The notes under the pieces: model-generated | Databases searched by the model: none | What the model saw: the letters and a program-made list of their open reading frames with translations, nothing else | What the model was told of the DNA's origin: nothing | Translations under genes and position numbers: made by a program | Assembly (NCBI GenBank): GCA_937944405.1 | Contig: CALDYR010000029.1 | Coordinates: forward strand, 1-41,827 | Length of the DNA stretch: 41,827 bases | Reading direction: 5' to 3' | Source of the DNA: an uncultured Pirellulaceae bacterium | GTDB lineage: Bacteria > Planctomycetota > Planctomycetia > Pirellulales > Pirellulaceae | In this document: one piece after another, positions 23,293 to 33,263 of the stretch | Layout of the letters: each line of letters begins with the position of its first letter | Position numbering within the stretch: the first letter of the stretch is position 1

Positions 23293-25815
23293 ATGATAAA
23301 GCTCAAGAACACGCTTTTTCGAACGTTGCCCCGGTTGATGGTTTGCTTGGTCGCGATCGAGATCTACTCAATTGGATGCAGTCACTTAACCCGTGATTCG
23401 CGCGGTCTGATGACGTGCTTGGGGGCCATGGCGATCGCGGAAGAACCTTCCACCGAGATAACTGAATTCATTCAGGATAACTGTATCGCGTGTCATGATG
23501 CTGGAACAACGGAGGGGGATCTGAATTTGGAATCGCTGACGATGGATTTAAGCGTTCCGGACAATTTTTATTTATGGGAACGTGTTTACGATCGAGTCCG
23601 TACTGGCGAAATGCCCCCCGAAGAAAAGCTCGACGCCGCTGATAAGAAAGTCTTCGGTTTAGCGCTCGGCAAAACATTGTTGGCCGCCGATGCCAAGGCG
23701 TCGCTAAATCGCGGGCGTGTTTCGGCCCGGCGTTTGACTCGCGCCCAATACGAGCGCAACGTTTGCGATCTGTTGCAAATCGATGTTCCACTGCGAGAGT
23801 ATCTTCCGGCGGAGTCACTAGATGATGGATTCGACACCGTTTCCAGTAGCCAGCAGATCTCTGACCACTCCATGTTGGCCTATCTGAAGGCCGCCGATGT
23901 TGCTTTGGACGCCGCGTTTAATCGGGTGAAACAAGTCGTAGTTCCTCGCACGATTCGGCTAGATTGGACGAAACTCCGCCGCGACGAAAGCGATACCGAT
24001 CGAGAACCCCAGGGAAGGCCGGAGCAGAAAGATGTCGTGGCTTGGTCGACCGACGTTGCGTTTTACGGACGCATGAGGAACACAAAGGTTTCCCAAGCCG
24101 GCAGGTACAGAATTCGTTTACGAGCACAAGCGGTCAATCCACCCAACAACGGCGTGGTTTGGTGTGGGTTGGAATCGGGCTACGGAAACAATCGAGAGTC
24201 CGCGTTATATTGGATTGGAGGTTTTGAGGCGACCGAAAAACCTACTGAGCATGAATTTACGGCGTGGATAAAAAGTGGACACAAGTTATTGGTTGTCCCC
24301 AAAGACAGCGGCCTGGTAAAAGCGAGCTTCGTCAACCGGAGGATCAACGGCATCATTCCCGGCAGGAAACCCGCAAAGGAAATTAAAAACCTACCAGGCG
24401 TCGCCATCAAATGGATCGAGATGGAAAGACTGGACAACGTCGCGAGCCCCCACACCCAACAAGCCCTCATTGGCGAACTGGCCCTCTCAGAAAAATCAGA
24501 GGCGGCAAAGTCAAAGCGCGGACGGGGGAAGTCGTCTTGGGAGCCCCGAGAGATCATTTCGAAAACCCCGGAATCGGACTTGCGCGAACTTACCCTCCAG
24601 TTCGCCCAACGCGCCTTTAGAAAACCCGTGACCGCTGATGAGATTAACCCCTACGCCGATTTTGCAATCCAACGGTATCGAGAATCCAAATCGTTCGAAG
24701 CAGGACTGCGGGCCGGTTACCGGGCGATCCTTTGTTCCCCAAGGTTCCTCTTCTTCGAAGAAACGCCGGGGAAGCTGGGGAATTACGCCTTAGCCAACCG
24801 GTTGAGCCACTTTTTGTGGGGAATGGGGCCCGATCCACAACTGCTGAAACTGGCCGCTGACGGAACGATTGGAAATGAAAGCGTCCTACAAGAACAGGTC
24901 GAACGCATGTTAAAAGATCCACAGTCGGCTGTGTTCTTCAAAGAATTCACTGAGCAATGGTTGAAGCTGTATGAAATCAGCGACACCAACCCCGACGGCA
25001 AACTTTATCCGGAGTACGATGATGTTCTGCATCACACCCTACCCGAGGAAACCCATGCCTTCGTTGCCGAACTGATCAAACAAGATCTGCCCATCACCAA
25101 CGTTGTCGATTCCAACTTCACTTACCTTAACAGCCGACTGGCGCGACATTACGGGATTGAGTGGCCCGGCGGCACTGGGATGAAACGAGTTGAACTAAAA
25201 AAATCCGATCAGCGCGGCGGAATCATCACCCACGCCAGCATCTTAAAGGTGACTGCCAACGGCACCACGACATCGCCCATTTTACGCGGTGTTTGGATGC
25301 TTGAGCGAATCGTTGGGCTCCACGTTCCACCGCCCCCATCGAATGTACCAGCGGTCGAACCGGATATCAGGGGTGCGACCTCGATCCGCAGTCAACTGGC
25401 AAAACACAGGAGTTCAGAAAGTTGTGCGTCCTGCCACGTGAAAATTGATCCGCCAGGATTCGCCTTGGAAAGCTACGATGTGATCGGCGGATTTCGTACA
25501 CGCTACCGAACGTTGGTCTCCAAGAAGGGAAAGACATCTCGGGCCCAAGGAAATCGAGTCGATTCTTCTTACACGTTTCCCAGTGGTAAGCGGTTCAACG
25601 ACATTCACGGTTTAAAAAAAATGATGTTGAAAGACCCCGAACAATTAGCCAAATCGTTCGCGTCGCATTTAATCACTTACGCCACCGGTGCACAACCGAG
25701 TTTTTCCGACCGCAAAGGAGTCACCGCGATCGCCCAAGCGACCGAAGATAAAAAGTACGGAGTTCGATCGATTATAAAACAAGTCATTCTGAGTCCTCAA
25801 TTTCGATACAAGTAA
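23293..25815 (+). CDS. Exported c-type cytochrome / DUF1592 multidomain protein
   Basis: An 840-residue planctomycete-type protein. A hydrophobic N-terminus (about 11-24) acts as signal or anchor. C-I-A-C-H (64-68) is a single heme-c attachment motif in a PSCyt1 domain. Then come DUF1587 (about 146-210, R-L-T-R-A-Q-Y-E-R-N), a jelly-roll-like middle, DUF1595 (from about 440, R-A-F-R-K-P-V-T), DUF1592 (about 500-635, L-S-H-F-L-W), DUF1588 (about 641-745, G-G-I-I-T-H-A-S and C-A-S-C-H at about 711) and DUF1585 (about 765-835, A-T-G-A). C-A-S-C-H is a second potential heme site. The architecture is typical and the biochemical role unknown. The DUF1552 gene follows 67 bases downstream; these families almost always pair. 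Start: ATG at 23293. Confidence 0.93.
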   Translation: MIKLKNTLFRTLPRLMVCLVAIEIYSIGCSHLTRDSRGLMTCLGAMAIAEEPSTEITEFIQDNCIACHDAGTTEGDLNLESLTMDLSVPDNFYLWERVYDRVRTGEMPPEEKLDAADKKVFGLALGKTLLAADAKASLNRGRVSARRLTRAQYERNVCDLLQIDVPLREYLPAESLDDGFDTVSSSQQISDHSMLAYLKAADVALDAAFNRVKQVVVPRTIRLDWTKLRRDESDTDREPQGRPEQKDVVAWSTDVAFYGRMRNTKVSQAGRYRIRLRAQAVNPPNNGVVWCGLESGYGNNRESALYWIGGFEATEKPTEHEFTAWIKSGHKLLVVPKDSGLVKASFVNRRINGIIPGRKPAKEIKNLPGVAIKWIEMERLDNVASPHTQQALIGELALSEKSEAAKSKRGRGKSSWEPREIISKTPESDLRELTLQFAQRAFRKPVTADEINPYADFAIQRYRESKSFEAGLRAGYRAILCSPRFLFFEETPGKLGNYALANRLSHFLWGMGPDPQLLKLAADGTIGNESVLQEQVERMLKDPQSAVFFKEFTEQWLKLYEISDTNPDGKLYPEYDDVLHHTLPEETHAFVAELIKQDLPITNVVDSNFTYLNSRLARHYGIEWPGGTGMKRVELKKSDQRGGIITHASILKVTANGTTTSPILRGVWMLERIVGLHVPPPPSNVPAVEPDIRGATSIRSQLAKHRSSESCASCHVKIDPPGFALESYDVIGGFRTRYRTLVSKKGKTSRAQGNRVDSSYTFPSGKRFNDIHGLKKMMLKDPEQLAKSFASHLITYATGAQPSFSDRKGVTAIAQATEDKKYGVRSIIKQVILSPQFRYK

Positions 25816-25882
25816 CGTCAACCGCGTCCCGGTATGACGACAGAACACGCACGTCGGGATGAATTTTACGGCATGAAAGAAC

Positions 25883-27178
25883 ATGAAAACGGTCCACTTT
25901 GCGAAAAATCAGCATCTATCGCGCCGCACCCTGTTGCGAGGAGTCGGCGTAGCGATGGCGTTACCGTGGTTAGATTCGATGGCTCCCGCGTTTGGAAAAC
26001 GGGCGCAGGCAGCATCCGGCGCCCCCCGGCGATTTGTTGGCGTTAGCAACGCCTTGGGATTCCACGGGCCAAATCTCTTCCCCCAAGAAACCGGAAAAAA
26101 TTACCAAGCGACGCGGTATCTCAAACCGATTGATGACTTGAGAGATTATTTTACGATCATCTCTGGCACATCGCATCCCGATGTCGGTGGTGGCCACAGA
26201 GCCGAACCGTGCATTCTTTCGGCCGCGCCGTACAGCGGATCTAACTTTCGCAACTCCATCTCGCTTGACCAGTTGATGGCCAAACATCTCGGCCATCACA
26301 CTCGTCATCCGTCGCTGGTGCTGAGCGCTTCAGAAGCAACCGGTACCTCCTTCACCGAAAATGGGGCGATGATCCCACCAGAGAATTCGCCGCGCCGGCT
26401 TTTCGAAAAATTGTTCGTCGACGACAGTCCCCAAGCACGCAAAGAGATGGGCCAGAGGATTCGCGAAGGCCGCAGCATCATGGACATCGTCGGTGCCGAA
26501 GCGCGAGCAGTTCAAAAACGACTCGGGGCTGGAGATCAAGAAAAATTAGAAGCGTATTTTTCCAGCGTTCGTGATCTGGAACGTCGTCTGGAAGTCAACG
26601 AAGACTGGACCGATCAACCCAAACCCAAAGTCAACGCAAAACCACCGGAAATAGTCGCCGACAGCGCCAACACGATCGCGTTACAATCAGCGATGTACGA
26701 GGTTATGTTCTTGGCGATTCAGACCGATAGTACGCGGTTCATCACCATGCATTCATCCGGCGGCGGCCAGCGTGTTCCTTTGGCGGGTGTCGACCAAGGC
26801 TATCACACCCTCAGTCACCACGGGCGCGACGAAGTAAAATTGGCCCAGTTGGCGATCGTAGAAGAAGCACAAGTCGCGGCATGGGGAGAACTGGTTCGCA
26901 AACTTAGCCAAACCCGCGAAGGCGATGGTACTCTGCTGGACCACACGATGATGCTGTTGACCTCCAATCTGGGCAATGCGTCGGCACACAGCACCAAGAA
27001 CATGCCGGTAGTCTTCGCCGGTGGCGGATTCAAACACGGGCAACACTTAGGTTTTGACCGCGCAAACAATTACCCGCTGCCGAACCTTTACACCTCCATG
27101 TTACAGCGTCTGGGGTTGCCGATCGACGCGTTTGCAAGCGCTACCGGGACGATGCGCGGCATCGAGATGAAGTCGTAG
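25883..27178 (+). CDS. Tat-exported DUF1552 protein
   Basis: A 431-residue DUF1552 protein, the standard downstream partner of DUF1592 cytochrome proteins in planctomycetes. The N-terminus has the twin-arginine motif S-R-R-T-L-L-R-G (13-20) followed by a short hydrophobic stretch and A-x-A-type cleavage site (Q-A-A-S), so it should be exported folded and may carry a cofactor. Family segments include G-T-S-H-P-D-V-G-G-G-H, L-D-Q-L-M-A, H-S-S-G-G-G-Q-R and Y-H-T-L-S-H-H-G. DUF1552 is distantly related to sulfatase/alkaline-phosphatase-like folds, but catalytic activity is not established. ATG 25883 is preceded by no strong Shine-Dalgarno sequence. Transcription with the upstream gene is likely. 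Confidence 0.92.
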   Translation: MKTVHFAKNQHLSRRTLLRGVGVAMALPWLDSMAPAFGKRAQAASGAPRRFVGVSNALGFHGPNLFPQETGKNYQATRYLKPIDDLRDYFTIISGTSHPDVGGGHRAEPCILSAAPYSGSNFRNSISLDQLMAKHLGHHTRHPSLVLSASEATGTSFTENGAMIPPENSPRRLFEKLFVDDSPQARKEMGQRIREGRSIMDIVGAEARAVQKRLGAGDQEKLEAYFSSVRDLERRLEVNEDWTDQPKPKVNAKPPEIVADSANTIALQSAMYEVMFLAIQTDSTRFITMHSSGGGQRVPLAGVDQGYHTLSHHGRDEVKLAQLAIVEEAQVAAWGELVRKLSQTREGDGTLLDHTMMLLTSNLGNASAHSTKNMPVVFAGGGFKHGQHLGFDRANNYPLPNLYTSMLQRLGLPIDAFASATGTMRGIEMKS

Positions 27179-27587
27179 CACGCGTCCCAATCGTTCTTTT
27201 CACTTCCGATCCTAACGCCGTTGGATTCGCCAGAACTTAGCCCCGTGGCAAGAAAACCGAGATCCAGCCATCTCCACATCAATCCATCCCGCCAATTTTG
27301 AATCCTGACAAACCACAAAAACACTTGTGATTCGATCCGCCGCGACGCCACGTTTTGAACACGGGTCAGTACGAGAGCTTATTTCATGCCCACTCCTACT
27401 CAGGGTCACGGGCCCTATAAATTTGGAGTTTTCAAGCCAGCGAATTTCTTTCGTTTAACCGTTAGCCAACAGGCGCACGCGTTTGTCGTCGCCCAAACAC
27501 GTACACCTGCTCGCTAGCTGTTTAATATAAAAACACGGGCACAAACCGGACGTCGCCCCAACACCCAAGTTATTCTGCGCGTGTTCC
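27179..27587. other. 409-bp spacer after the DUF1552 gene
   Basis: Separates two convergent transcription units. I find no open frame with coding character, no clear terminator hairpin with a T tract and no repeat. Confidence 0.5.
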
Positions 27588-27857
27588 TCAATGACGGATT
27601 TCGAGTCCTGAAAATTCACCGGTCGCGGCGGACCGTGCGATCTCAGTCCCGGCGACGCGCCCGTGCGTCGCTTCGCAGATGTCCGCAACGTACTGTTCAA
27701 GCAGGCGGGTTTTTCCTTCGGCGATCATTTCAACTGATCCGTTGGGCAGATTCTTCACCCACCCAGAAATTTGGTAACGACCAGAAAGTTGGCGGCAGGT
27801 GTACCGAAATCCAACGCCTTGAACGTGGCCGGAGAAGAAAATGCGCCAACGTTTCAC
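27588..27857 (-). CDS. acyP: Acylphosphatase
   Basis: An 89-residue enzyme that hydrolyses acyl phosphates such as acetyl phosphate or 1,3-bisphosphoglycerate. The catalytic signature G-H-V-Q-G-V-G-F-R-Y (10-19) supplies Arg18, and V-K-N-L-P-N-G-S-V-E (34-43) supplies Asn36, equivalent to the conserved Arg and Asn of the family. Full length. It starts five bases after the stop of the exported coiled-coil protein gene, so the two form an operon, although no functional link is obvious. Confidence 0.93.
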   Translation of the reverse strand: MKRWRIFFSGHVQGVGFRYTCRQLSGRYQISGWVKNLPNGSVEMIAEGKTRLLEQYVADICEATHGRVAGTEIARSAATGEFSGLEIRH

Positions 27858-27862
27858 GTCCG

Positions 27863-29071
27863 TTACTTTCTCAATTCCTGAGTCAATTTACCGAATGCCT
27901 CCCGCATTTTTACGTTTTCAAAAGGACGCAGGTTCGGCACCTCAAGATTGGAGATGGAATTAAAAGCGCGTCGACTGGTGGCCATCAAACTGGCGACATC
28001 CTTACTGAGGGCTACTGTTTTGTATGTATTGGTCGCGGTGAGGATGCTCTTTTTGCATTCTAGATTCGCGATTCGCATCTGATGCTTCTGCTGGGCCAAC
28101 CCTTGTTTGTAATACTGTGCCGCATCGAGGGTCAATTGGTTACTATCCATGTTTCCTTCCAACACCTGCGCGTCGGCTCCGGCGTTGATCGCTTTTTTAG
28201 CTTCTACGATATTCTGTTTCGCCTGCTCAGCGAACCCGTCCAATTTTGGATAGTAAACTTCGTCAACGTTTTCGATAAACTTATTCTGAAGACGGTCAAC
28301 CGTTTTAAGCAGCATTAAATACACGCCATAGTACTTCTTTGCCGCTTCTAAATCTTCGCCGGTCTGTTCGGTCAATTGTTCGAGTTCCAACGCGAAAGCT
28401 TTTGCGTTATCAAAAATGATGGACACGCGCACAAATTCGTCGCCAGTAATCGACTCCAGAAGTATGTCGATCTTTTCAGCGTCAAGATCCATGCCGATGC
28501 GTTTTAGTTCGACCACCAGCTTATCTTTTTCTTCTGATATTTTCTGTTCAAGCTGCACGATTTTCTCTTTGGCAGTCGCGATTTTTTTCTCATACCCCGA
28601 CTGGGTTGCCACCAGTGGGTTATAGCTACTCACAGGCGCGGAAATGATTTTTCGTTGGTAGACCGTTAGTTCCGCGCGTGTTGCTTTGATTTCAGTACGT
28701 ATGTCCGATAGCCGACTGCGGCGGTCAGAGATACTTGAAATGCCGAGCGCCCCAGCGGCGGCATCGAGATACCCTTCGATCTTTGTTTCTTCTGACTCTC
28801 TGGTGCGGCTGAGGAAATCGTAGAACGCTAAATCCACCTTACCTGGCAGTGCTTCTTGAGCGTCAAAAAGGTCCAAGGCCGCATCGAGCGCACCGTGTGC
28901 TTGTTCGAAGAAACGATTGGTCTCGGTTTCTTGCTGTTGGAAAATTTCCTCCGTCTGAGCCCGCGCGACTTGTACACCCCAAACGCCCACGCCGAAAATA
29001 CCCGCGTTAAAAATACCCGCGTTGAAAACACAAGTGGCTGACACAGCAATAAATTGAATGAGCGTTCTCAT
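27863..29071 (-). CDS. Exported coiled-coil protein of unknown function
   Basis: A 402-residue protein I cannot assign to a family. Residues 1-38 form a signal peptide with unusual hydrophobic repeats F-N-A-G-I-F-N-A-G-I-F (a 15-bp DNA duplication at 28996-29025) and an A-R-A cleavage site before Q-T-E-E. The mature part is almost wholly helical and charged; strong heptad character spans about 120-200 (E-K-K-I-A-T-A-K-E-K-I-V-Q-L-E-Q-K-I) and recurs near 225-300. No cysteines beyond one pair, no enzyme motif. It precedes acyP by five bases. A periplasmic structural or scaffold role is the simplest guess. Confidence 0.8.
   Translation of the reverse strand: MRTLIQFIAVSATCVFNAGIFNAGIFGVGVWGVQVARAQTEEIFQQQETETNRFFEQAHGALDAALDLFDAQEALPGKVDLAFYDFLSRTRESEETKIEGYLDAAAGALGISSISDRRSRLSDIRTEIKATRAELTVYQRKIISAPVSSYNPLVATQSGYEKKIATAKEKIVQLEQKISEEKDKLVVELKRIGMDLDAEKIDILLESITGDEFVRVSIIFDNAKAFALELEQLTEQTGEDLEAAKKYYGVYLMLLKTVDRLQNKFIENVDEVYYPKLDGFAEQAKQNIVEAKKAINAGADAQVLEGNMDSNQLTLDAAQYYKQGLAQQKHQMRIANLECKKSILTATNTYKTVALSKDVASLMATSRRAFNSISNLEVPNLRPFENVKMREAFGKLTQELRK
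28996..29025. repeat. 15-bp tandem duplication in a signal peptide
   Basis: AAATACCCGCGTTAA (28996-29010) is followed by AAATACCCGCGTTGA (29011-29025). On the minus strand the unit encodes F-N-A-G-I, so the duplication lengthens the hydrophobic part of the signal peptide of the coiled-coil protein. Confidence 0.85.
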
Positions 29072-29273
29072 TTAACGATCGAAAAAAAAAGGGATTTATC
29101 TATAGAAGTATAGCTTTTTAACGAACCCAAGGCAAAACTGGTTTGACCAACGTGTTTTCGCCCAATCTTACAATTGAACGATAGGCATTCGCCGACCGGA
29201 TCCAATTATTGGACGGAAAACGCAAAACCGAACCCAGATTTATTCCTGTAGCGTCGATGCTGGGCACACACGT

Positions 29274-29301
29274 AAAAAGGCCGCAGATAAATCTGCGGCC
29301 T
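29274..29301 (-). terminator. Intrinsic terminator downstream of the SHD1-type protein gene
   Basis: A perfect ten-base stem AGGCCGCAGA/TCTGCGGCCT (29278-29287 and 29292-29301) with a four-base loop. On the minus strand it runs straight into TTTTT. It lies 55 bases beyond the stop at 29356, so it ends the guaB/SHD1 transcript. Confidence 0.9.
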
Positions 29302-29355
29302 AACCAATCGCCTTCAACATCTTGCGATGTGTTAATAATGAGCTCTTACTGTTTT

Positions 29356-31695
29356 CTATGGAATGAAGGCGGCTCCGGTCACAAACAGTGCCTCGCGTCG
29401 AATTCCCTGCAGGCTGATCGGAACTGGATCCTTCAACCACGGAGCACAATTGCCGGGACGATAAAAACCCAAGGCGTACTCGCATTCATTCGGTGGAGAT
29501 ATGGCAGTGTTGTACGGCACTGACACTAAACTGACGAAGAAGTGCAACGTCGAGTGAATCGGTTGAGCGATCGGGCCGCGTGAATGCCCGTATCGTTCGA
29601 GCTGAACGTTTTCAAAGAACAACGGTTTATGACAGAGGTTCGATGCCTTCCAAGTCACCACTTGGGGCGTCCAGTTACGATAAGGACTGCCACCGCGGTT
29701 GCCGATCAGGCAGACTTCCGGCAACCGCCAAAACTCTGAAACAGCCGCCAAATCAGCTTCGCTCAATCGTGAGTACGCCAACTTCTGGCCACTGTCCAGA
29801 ATCACGTACCCGCGTCGCATATCGACGAGGGCTCCGGTCGCCAAGATATTCCCTCGCCGATCGCTCCAAGTTCTCGCCAATCCGCCGTACTGGGCCCCTT
29901 CGCTGGCCGCAGGAGGGCTGATGTCCAAAGAGATGTCTCTGATTGAACCGGTAAGCAACTCGTCTTGGAACTCGATGCAAGATTTACGGGGAACACGATT
30001 GGGACTTTCATCGTCGAGATCAAGTTCGGCATCTTCAAGTTCGGCATCTTCATCCAACTCGCGATCAAGCTCCCCTAGGTCCAGTTCGTCATCCAATCGG
30101 CTACGGACACGGGCTCGTTGTTTTCGTGCTTTTTCCAGCATTTCATCATCTACGTCGCGTAGATCGTCACGCAGATTTGGTCGATCGGATGAATCAAAAT
30201 CACCGGTGGGGGCCGGCGGTGAATCGAACCTGTCTCGCGGGTTAAAGCCGCCACGACCCCCGATTTCAGGATTAACATTATCGCTTTTTTGCGACAAAAC
30301 AGACACGTTGTTGGCCGGCACACGCCGCCTAGATGGGTATTTGTCAGGACGCGGTAACGCGGCGACTTGGGTACGCGGTTTTGCCGATCGTCGCCGGACC
30401 GTTCTTGCCAACGGCTGTTCCAGCCCGTGCTCCCGGACCTGGTGGCCAGAAGTCTGACGGATGCTTTCATAGCGGTCAAAAATCGTTTCCTCAAGATCTC
30501 CGGTGGCAACTTCTAAGGATTCCTGCCCCAAATCGTGATGCACTGCGCGTTCTATCGAACGTTGTCTGGCATGTGCTTTGATCATCCCGGGCTTGAACGG
30601 CAACTGATGGTCGTCAGGACGCGCTGTCGACGGCCCTCCGCTGGAGCCGACCTTCGCGGCGTAGCGATTGCTGTTGAGAATGTCAGCGTATGACTGCCCT
30701 TCATCGATGTCGCGGTCTGATAATGCGATCGCACCTTTGAGTGAACTTTTAACCGGCGTTGGAATCGAATCGCTGAACACAATTTCCGTGGAATCATCAG
30801 ATTCCATCACGGAATAGGCTTCCGCAATTTCGGCCACCGGTTGCGTATCGATGGGTTGTTCACGATGGTCATCGGCCAACCCTCCCACCTCCGTTCTCTC
30901 TTTGCCTTTCTTGAATCGCCGCGTCAAAGCGTTTGAAATTCGGTCCTGCAAGAAAACGTGAGAGTCTTCTGAGACCGCGGGATGGTTTGTGTGGCTGATT
31001 CGGCGTTGCGGTTGAACCGGAGCTTTATTCCGATGCAAGGGAGGCCCCGGATGACGATACGCCGTGTTGTGCGTTTGAGTGCGAATCGCCTGTGGAGCAA
31101 AATTCTCAACCGCAATACGGCGCCCGTAGACCGAACGACTGTCGACGGTTGGGGGGGAGTAATTTTGCGGCGGCGGAATGTGAACCGGCGGCATATACGT
31201 TTGGCCGACCGCGTGACCTGCCAGCGGCCTTGGAGCATTAGCAACCGGAATGTGTGGCGCAGTTAGGGTCGTCCTAGGAAAAGCCGGAGCTTGATAGGCC
31301 ACCGGTACCGACCGGCGGCCGCGCGGCTGATCAAAGGCCGACTTTTTAAACGCCGCTTGCTGGGCGGCGAACACGGAGCGCTGCTGGTTGGCATGCAGCT
31401 GCCGTTGATACGCATGCTGGATGTTGCGATCCTGAGCCGCATAATGCTCCGCTTTGATCTTAGACGCAACTTCAGGATCAAGGTCCGAAAGTTTGAATGT
31501 TTGCGTGTGATGAGGAGGAACTGGCAGCCCCTCCTGGGCACATAAATGTGCCGGAAACACAAACATCGTCAAAGCGGTCAATGCCGTCCACGCGGATTTC
31601 GCCGCCGGGGGCTTAGTTACACCATTTTTAGCTGGCGTCTCCCGACGGAGATTCCGTGCTGTAATTGGGTGATTCTTGAGTAATCGCAATATCAT
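29356..31695 (-). CDS. Exported SHD1-like planctomycete protein, unknown function
   Basis: About 779 residues from ATG 31695 (the frame is open to 31746). The start lies inside the 3' end of guaB, so the genes overlap by about 68 bases. A signal peptide is visible at about 33-53 ([12 protein letters not shown], then A-Q-E). The long middle is disordered, proline/arginine-rich and then strongly acidic ([12 protein letters not shown]), including a 15-bp duplication giving E-D-A-E-L twice. R-T-W-S-D-R-R-G-N with [11 protein letters not shown] (about 615-670) resembles the SHD1 domain frequent in planctomycetes. The last about 100 residues, with L-E-R-Y-G-H and [14 protein letters not shown], form a conserved planctomycete C-terminal domain with no known activity. 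The true start is uncertain. Confidence 0.8.
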   Translation of the reverse strand: MILRLLKNHPITARNLRRETPAKNGVTKPPAAKSAWTALTALTMFVFPAHLCAQEGLPVPPHHTQTFKLSDLDPEVASKIKAEHYAAQDRNIQHAYQRQLHANQQRSVFAAQQAAFKKSAFDQPRGRRSVPVAYQAPAFPRTTLTAPHIPVANAPRPLAGHAVGQTYMPPVHIPPPQNYSPPTVDSRSVYGRRIAVENFAPQAIRTQTHNTAYRHPGPPLHRNKAPVQPQRRISHTNHPAVSEDSHVFLQDRISNALTRRFKKGKERTEVGGLADDHREQPIDTQPVAEIAEAYSVMESDDSTEIVFSDSIPTPVKSSLKGAIALSDRDIDEGQSYADILNSNRYAAKVGSSGGPSTARPDDHQLPFKPGMIKAHARQRSIERAVHHDLGQESLEVATGDLEETIFDRYESIRQTSGHQVREHGLEQPLARTVRRRSAKPRTQVAALPRPDKYPSRRRVPANNVSVLSQKSDNVNPEIGGRGGFNPRDRFDSPPAPTGDFDSSDRPNLRDDLRDVDDEMLEKARKQRARVRSRLDDELDLGELDRELDEDAELEDAELDLDDESPNRVPRKSCIEFQDELLTGSIRDISLDISPPAASEGAQYGGLARTWSDRRGNILATGALVDMRRGYVILDSGQKLAYSRLSEADLAAVSEFWRLPEVCLIGNRGGSPYRNWTPQVVTWKASNLCHKPLFFENVQLERYGHSRGPIAQPIHSTLHFFVSLVSVPYNTAISPPNECEYALGFYRPGNCAPWLKDPVPISLQGIRREALFVTGAAFIP
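30022..30051. repeat. 15-bp tandem duplication in the acidic region of the SHD1-type gene
   Basis: AAGTTCGGCATCTTC occurs twice without change (30022-30036, 30037-30051). On the minus strand it encodes E-D-A-E-L twice, extending the acidic linker. Confidence 0.9.
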
Positions 31696-33103
31696 GAGGG
31701 TGGCTTTCTCTAACACTCGCCGCTGATACTTGTATAAACTTCGCATCGTGTCTCAACTGATCGATCGTCTGCGTGCCGGCATAACCCATGCCCGCTCTTA
31801 AACCGCCAATCAATTGATAAACAAAATCACTTAACGCCCCCTTAAACGGAACGCGTCCTTCTACGCCTTCGGGAACCAGTTTCCCCGGTCCATCGGCCGC
31901 CTGTCGATAACGTTCGCTGGACCCCTTGGCCATCGCGCCAAGTGACCCCATACCTCGGTACACCTTAAAGGTGCGGCCTTGGTACAAAATCATTTCACCA
32001 GGACTCTCTACAAGTCCGGCAAACAATCCGCCGATCATGACACAGCTCGCACCGGCCGCGATCGCTTTGGTGATGTCTCCGGAGTAACGAATTCCCCCGT
32101 CGGCAATCACCGGTATATTGTGTTTCTCAGCGACCTGACTGCATTCGTAGATCGCCGTGATCTGCGGAACGCCAATTCCACTGACCACACGTGTTGTACA
32201 AATTGAACCAGGGCCGATACCGATTTTCACCGCATCAGCCCCCGCCTTAATCAACGCCAAACAGCCTTCGGCCGTCGCGACGTTACCCGCAATGACGTCG
32301 ATGTCCCATTTCGATTTGATCGCCTCAATGGTCTCTATGACATTCTTGGAATGGCCGTGAGCACTATCGACGATCAGGACATCAACATCTTTTTCAATCA
32401 GACGCTGAGCCCGATCTAAATCGTGGACTCCAATCGCCGCACCGACCCGCAGCCTCCCTTGACCGTCCTTGGACGCATTGGGGAAACGACGCATCATGTC
32501 GATGTCTTTGATCGTGATGAGTCCCGTTAGTTTTCTTTCATCGTCAATCAGTAAAAGCTTCTCCACCTTTTTAGCCGTTAAAATCTTTTCAGCTTCCTCA
32601 AGCGTCACATTCCCCGTGGCCGTCACCAATGGATCGGCCGTCATGACTTCTGAGACGGCAATTTCCGTGGTTTCAAGAAAACGGAGATCCCTACGAGTGA
32701 GAATACCAGCGAGCGTGCCATCAGCTAGCACGATCGGCACTCCGGAAACCTTGTGCTGCGCCATCATCTCCTGAGCCTGTCCGACGGTGGCTTCAGGAGG
32801 CAGGGTGACGGGGTCCAAAATGATCCCGTTAGCCGACCGTTTCACCTTATAGACCTCAGCGGCCTGGTCGGCGGCGGACATGTTTTTGTGGATCACCCCG
32901 ATACCGCCGACTTTCGCCAACGCGATCGCCATTTTACTTTCGGTGACGGTGTCCATCGGACTGCTCAGCAGCGGCGTGTTGAGTGCAATACGTTGTGTCA
33001 ATTGCGTGGAAACGTTGACCTCCGAGGGAACCACCGCGCTGTAGGCCGGTTCAATTAGAACGTCATCAAAGGTGATCGCGGTGTGCCGGACTTTATCTTG
33101 CAT
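31628..33103 (-). CDS. guaB: Inosine-5'-monophosphate dehydrogenase
   Basis: Oxidises IMP to XMP with NAD+, the committed step of guanine nucleotide synthesis. The 491-residue product has the (beta/alpha)8 barrel interrupted by a CBS pair (about 97-205), F-D-D-V-L-I-E-P near the N-terminus, D-S-A-H-G-H, A-G-N-V-A-T, and the catalytic loop [11 protein letters not shown] with Cys302. The flap R-Y-R-Q and the E-G-V-E-G-R-V-P segment are also present. I start at ATG 33103 (M-Q-D-K-V-R-H-T); the frame continues upstream to 33199 but that part is not family-like. Its 3' end overlaps the start of the SHD1-type gene. Confidence 0.97.
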   Translation of the reverse strand: MQDKVRHTAITFDDVLIEPAYSAVVPSEVNVSTQLTQRIALNTPLLSSPMDTVTESKMAIALAKVGGIGVIHKNMSAADQAAEVYKVKRSANGIILDPVTLPPEATVGQAQEMMAQHKVSGVPIVLADGTLAGILTRRDLRFLETTEIAVSEVMTADPLVTATGNVTLEEAEKILTAKKVEKLLLIDDERKLTGLITIKDIDMMRRFPNASKDGQGRLRVGAAIGVHDLDRAQRLIEKDVDVLIVDSAHGHSKNVIETIEAIKSKWDIDVIAGNVATAEGCLALIKAGADAVKIGIGPGSICTTRVVSGIGVPQITAIYECSQVAEKHNIPVIADGGIRYSGDITKAIAAGASCVMIGGLFAGLVESPGEMILYQGRTFKVYRGMGSLGAMAKGSSERYRQAADGPGKLVPEGVEGRVPFKGALSDFVYQLIGGLRAGMGYAGTQTIDQLRHDAKFIQVSAASVRESHPHDIAITQESPNYSTESPSGDAS

Positions 33104-33263
33104 CGGTGCTCCAGTTCTCTCGGAAAGCTGGCTGAGGGAGAAATTCATGAAGCGATCAATTATGGCGCGGCATCCGGAAATACGCAATCGGCGAGCCATT
33201 CTAAACCCGGAGAAGCCGCCCCAAACACACGTGTTGTCTGTTCAGAAACCGAGTTTCAATCCA

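Noticed and set aside
29699..30457. Long plus-strand frame (252 codons), serine/arginine-rich
   Set aside because: It is antisense to the acidic, disordered part of the SHD1-type gene; its composition mirrors the Asp/Glu/Arg codons of the other strand.
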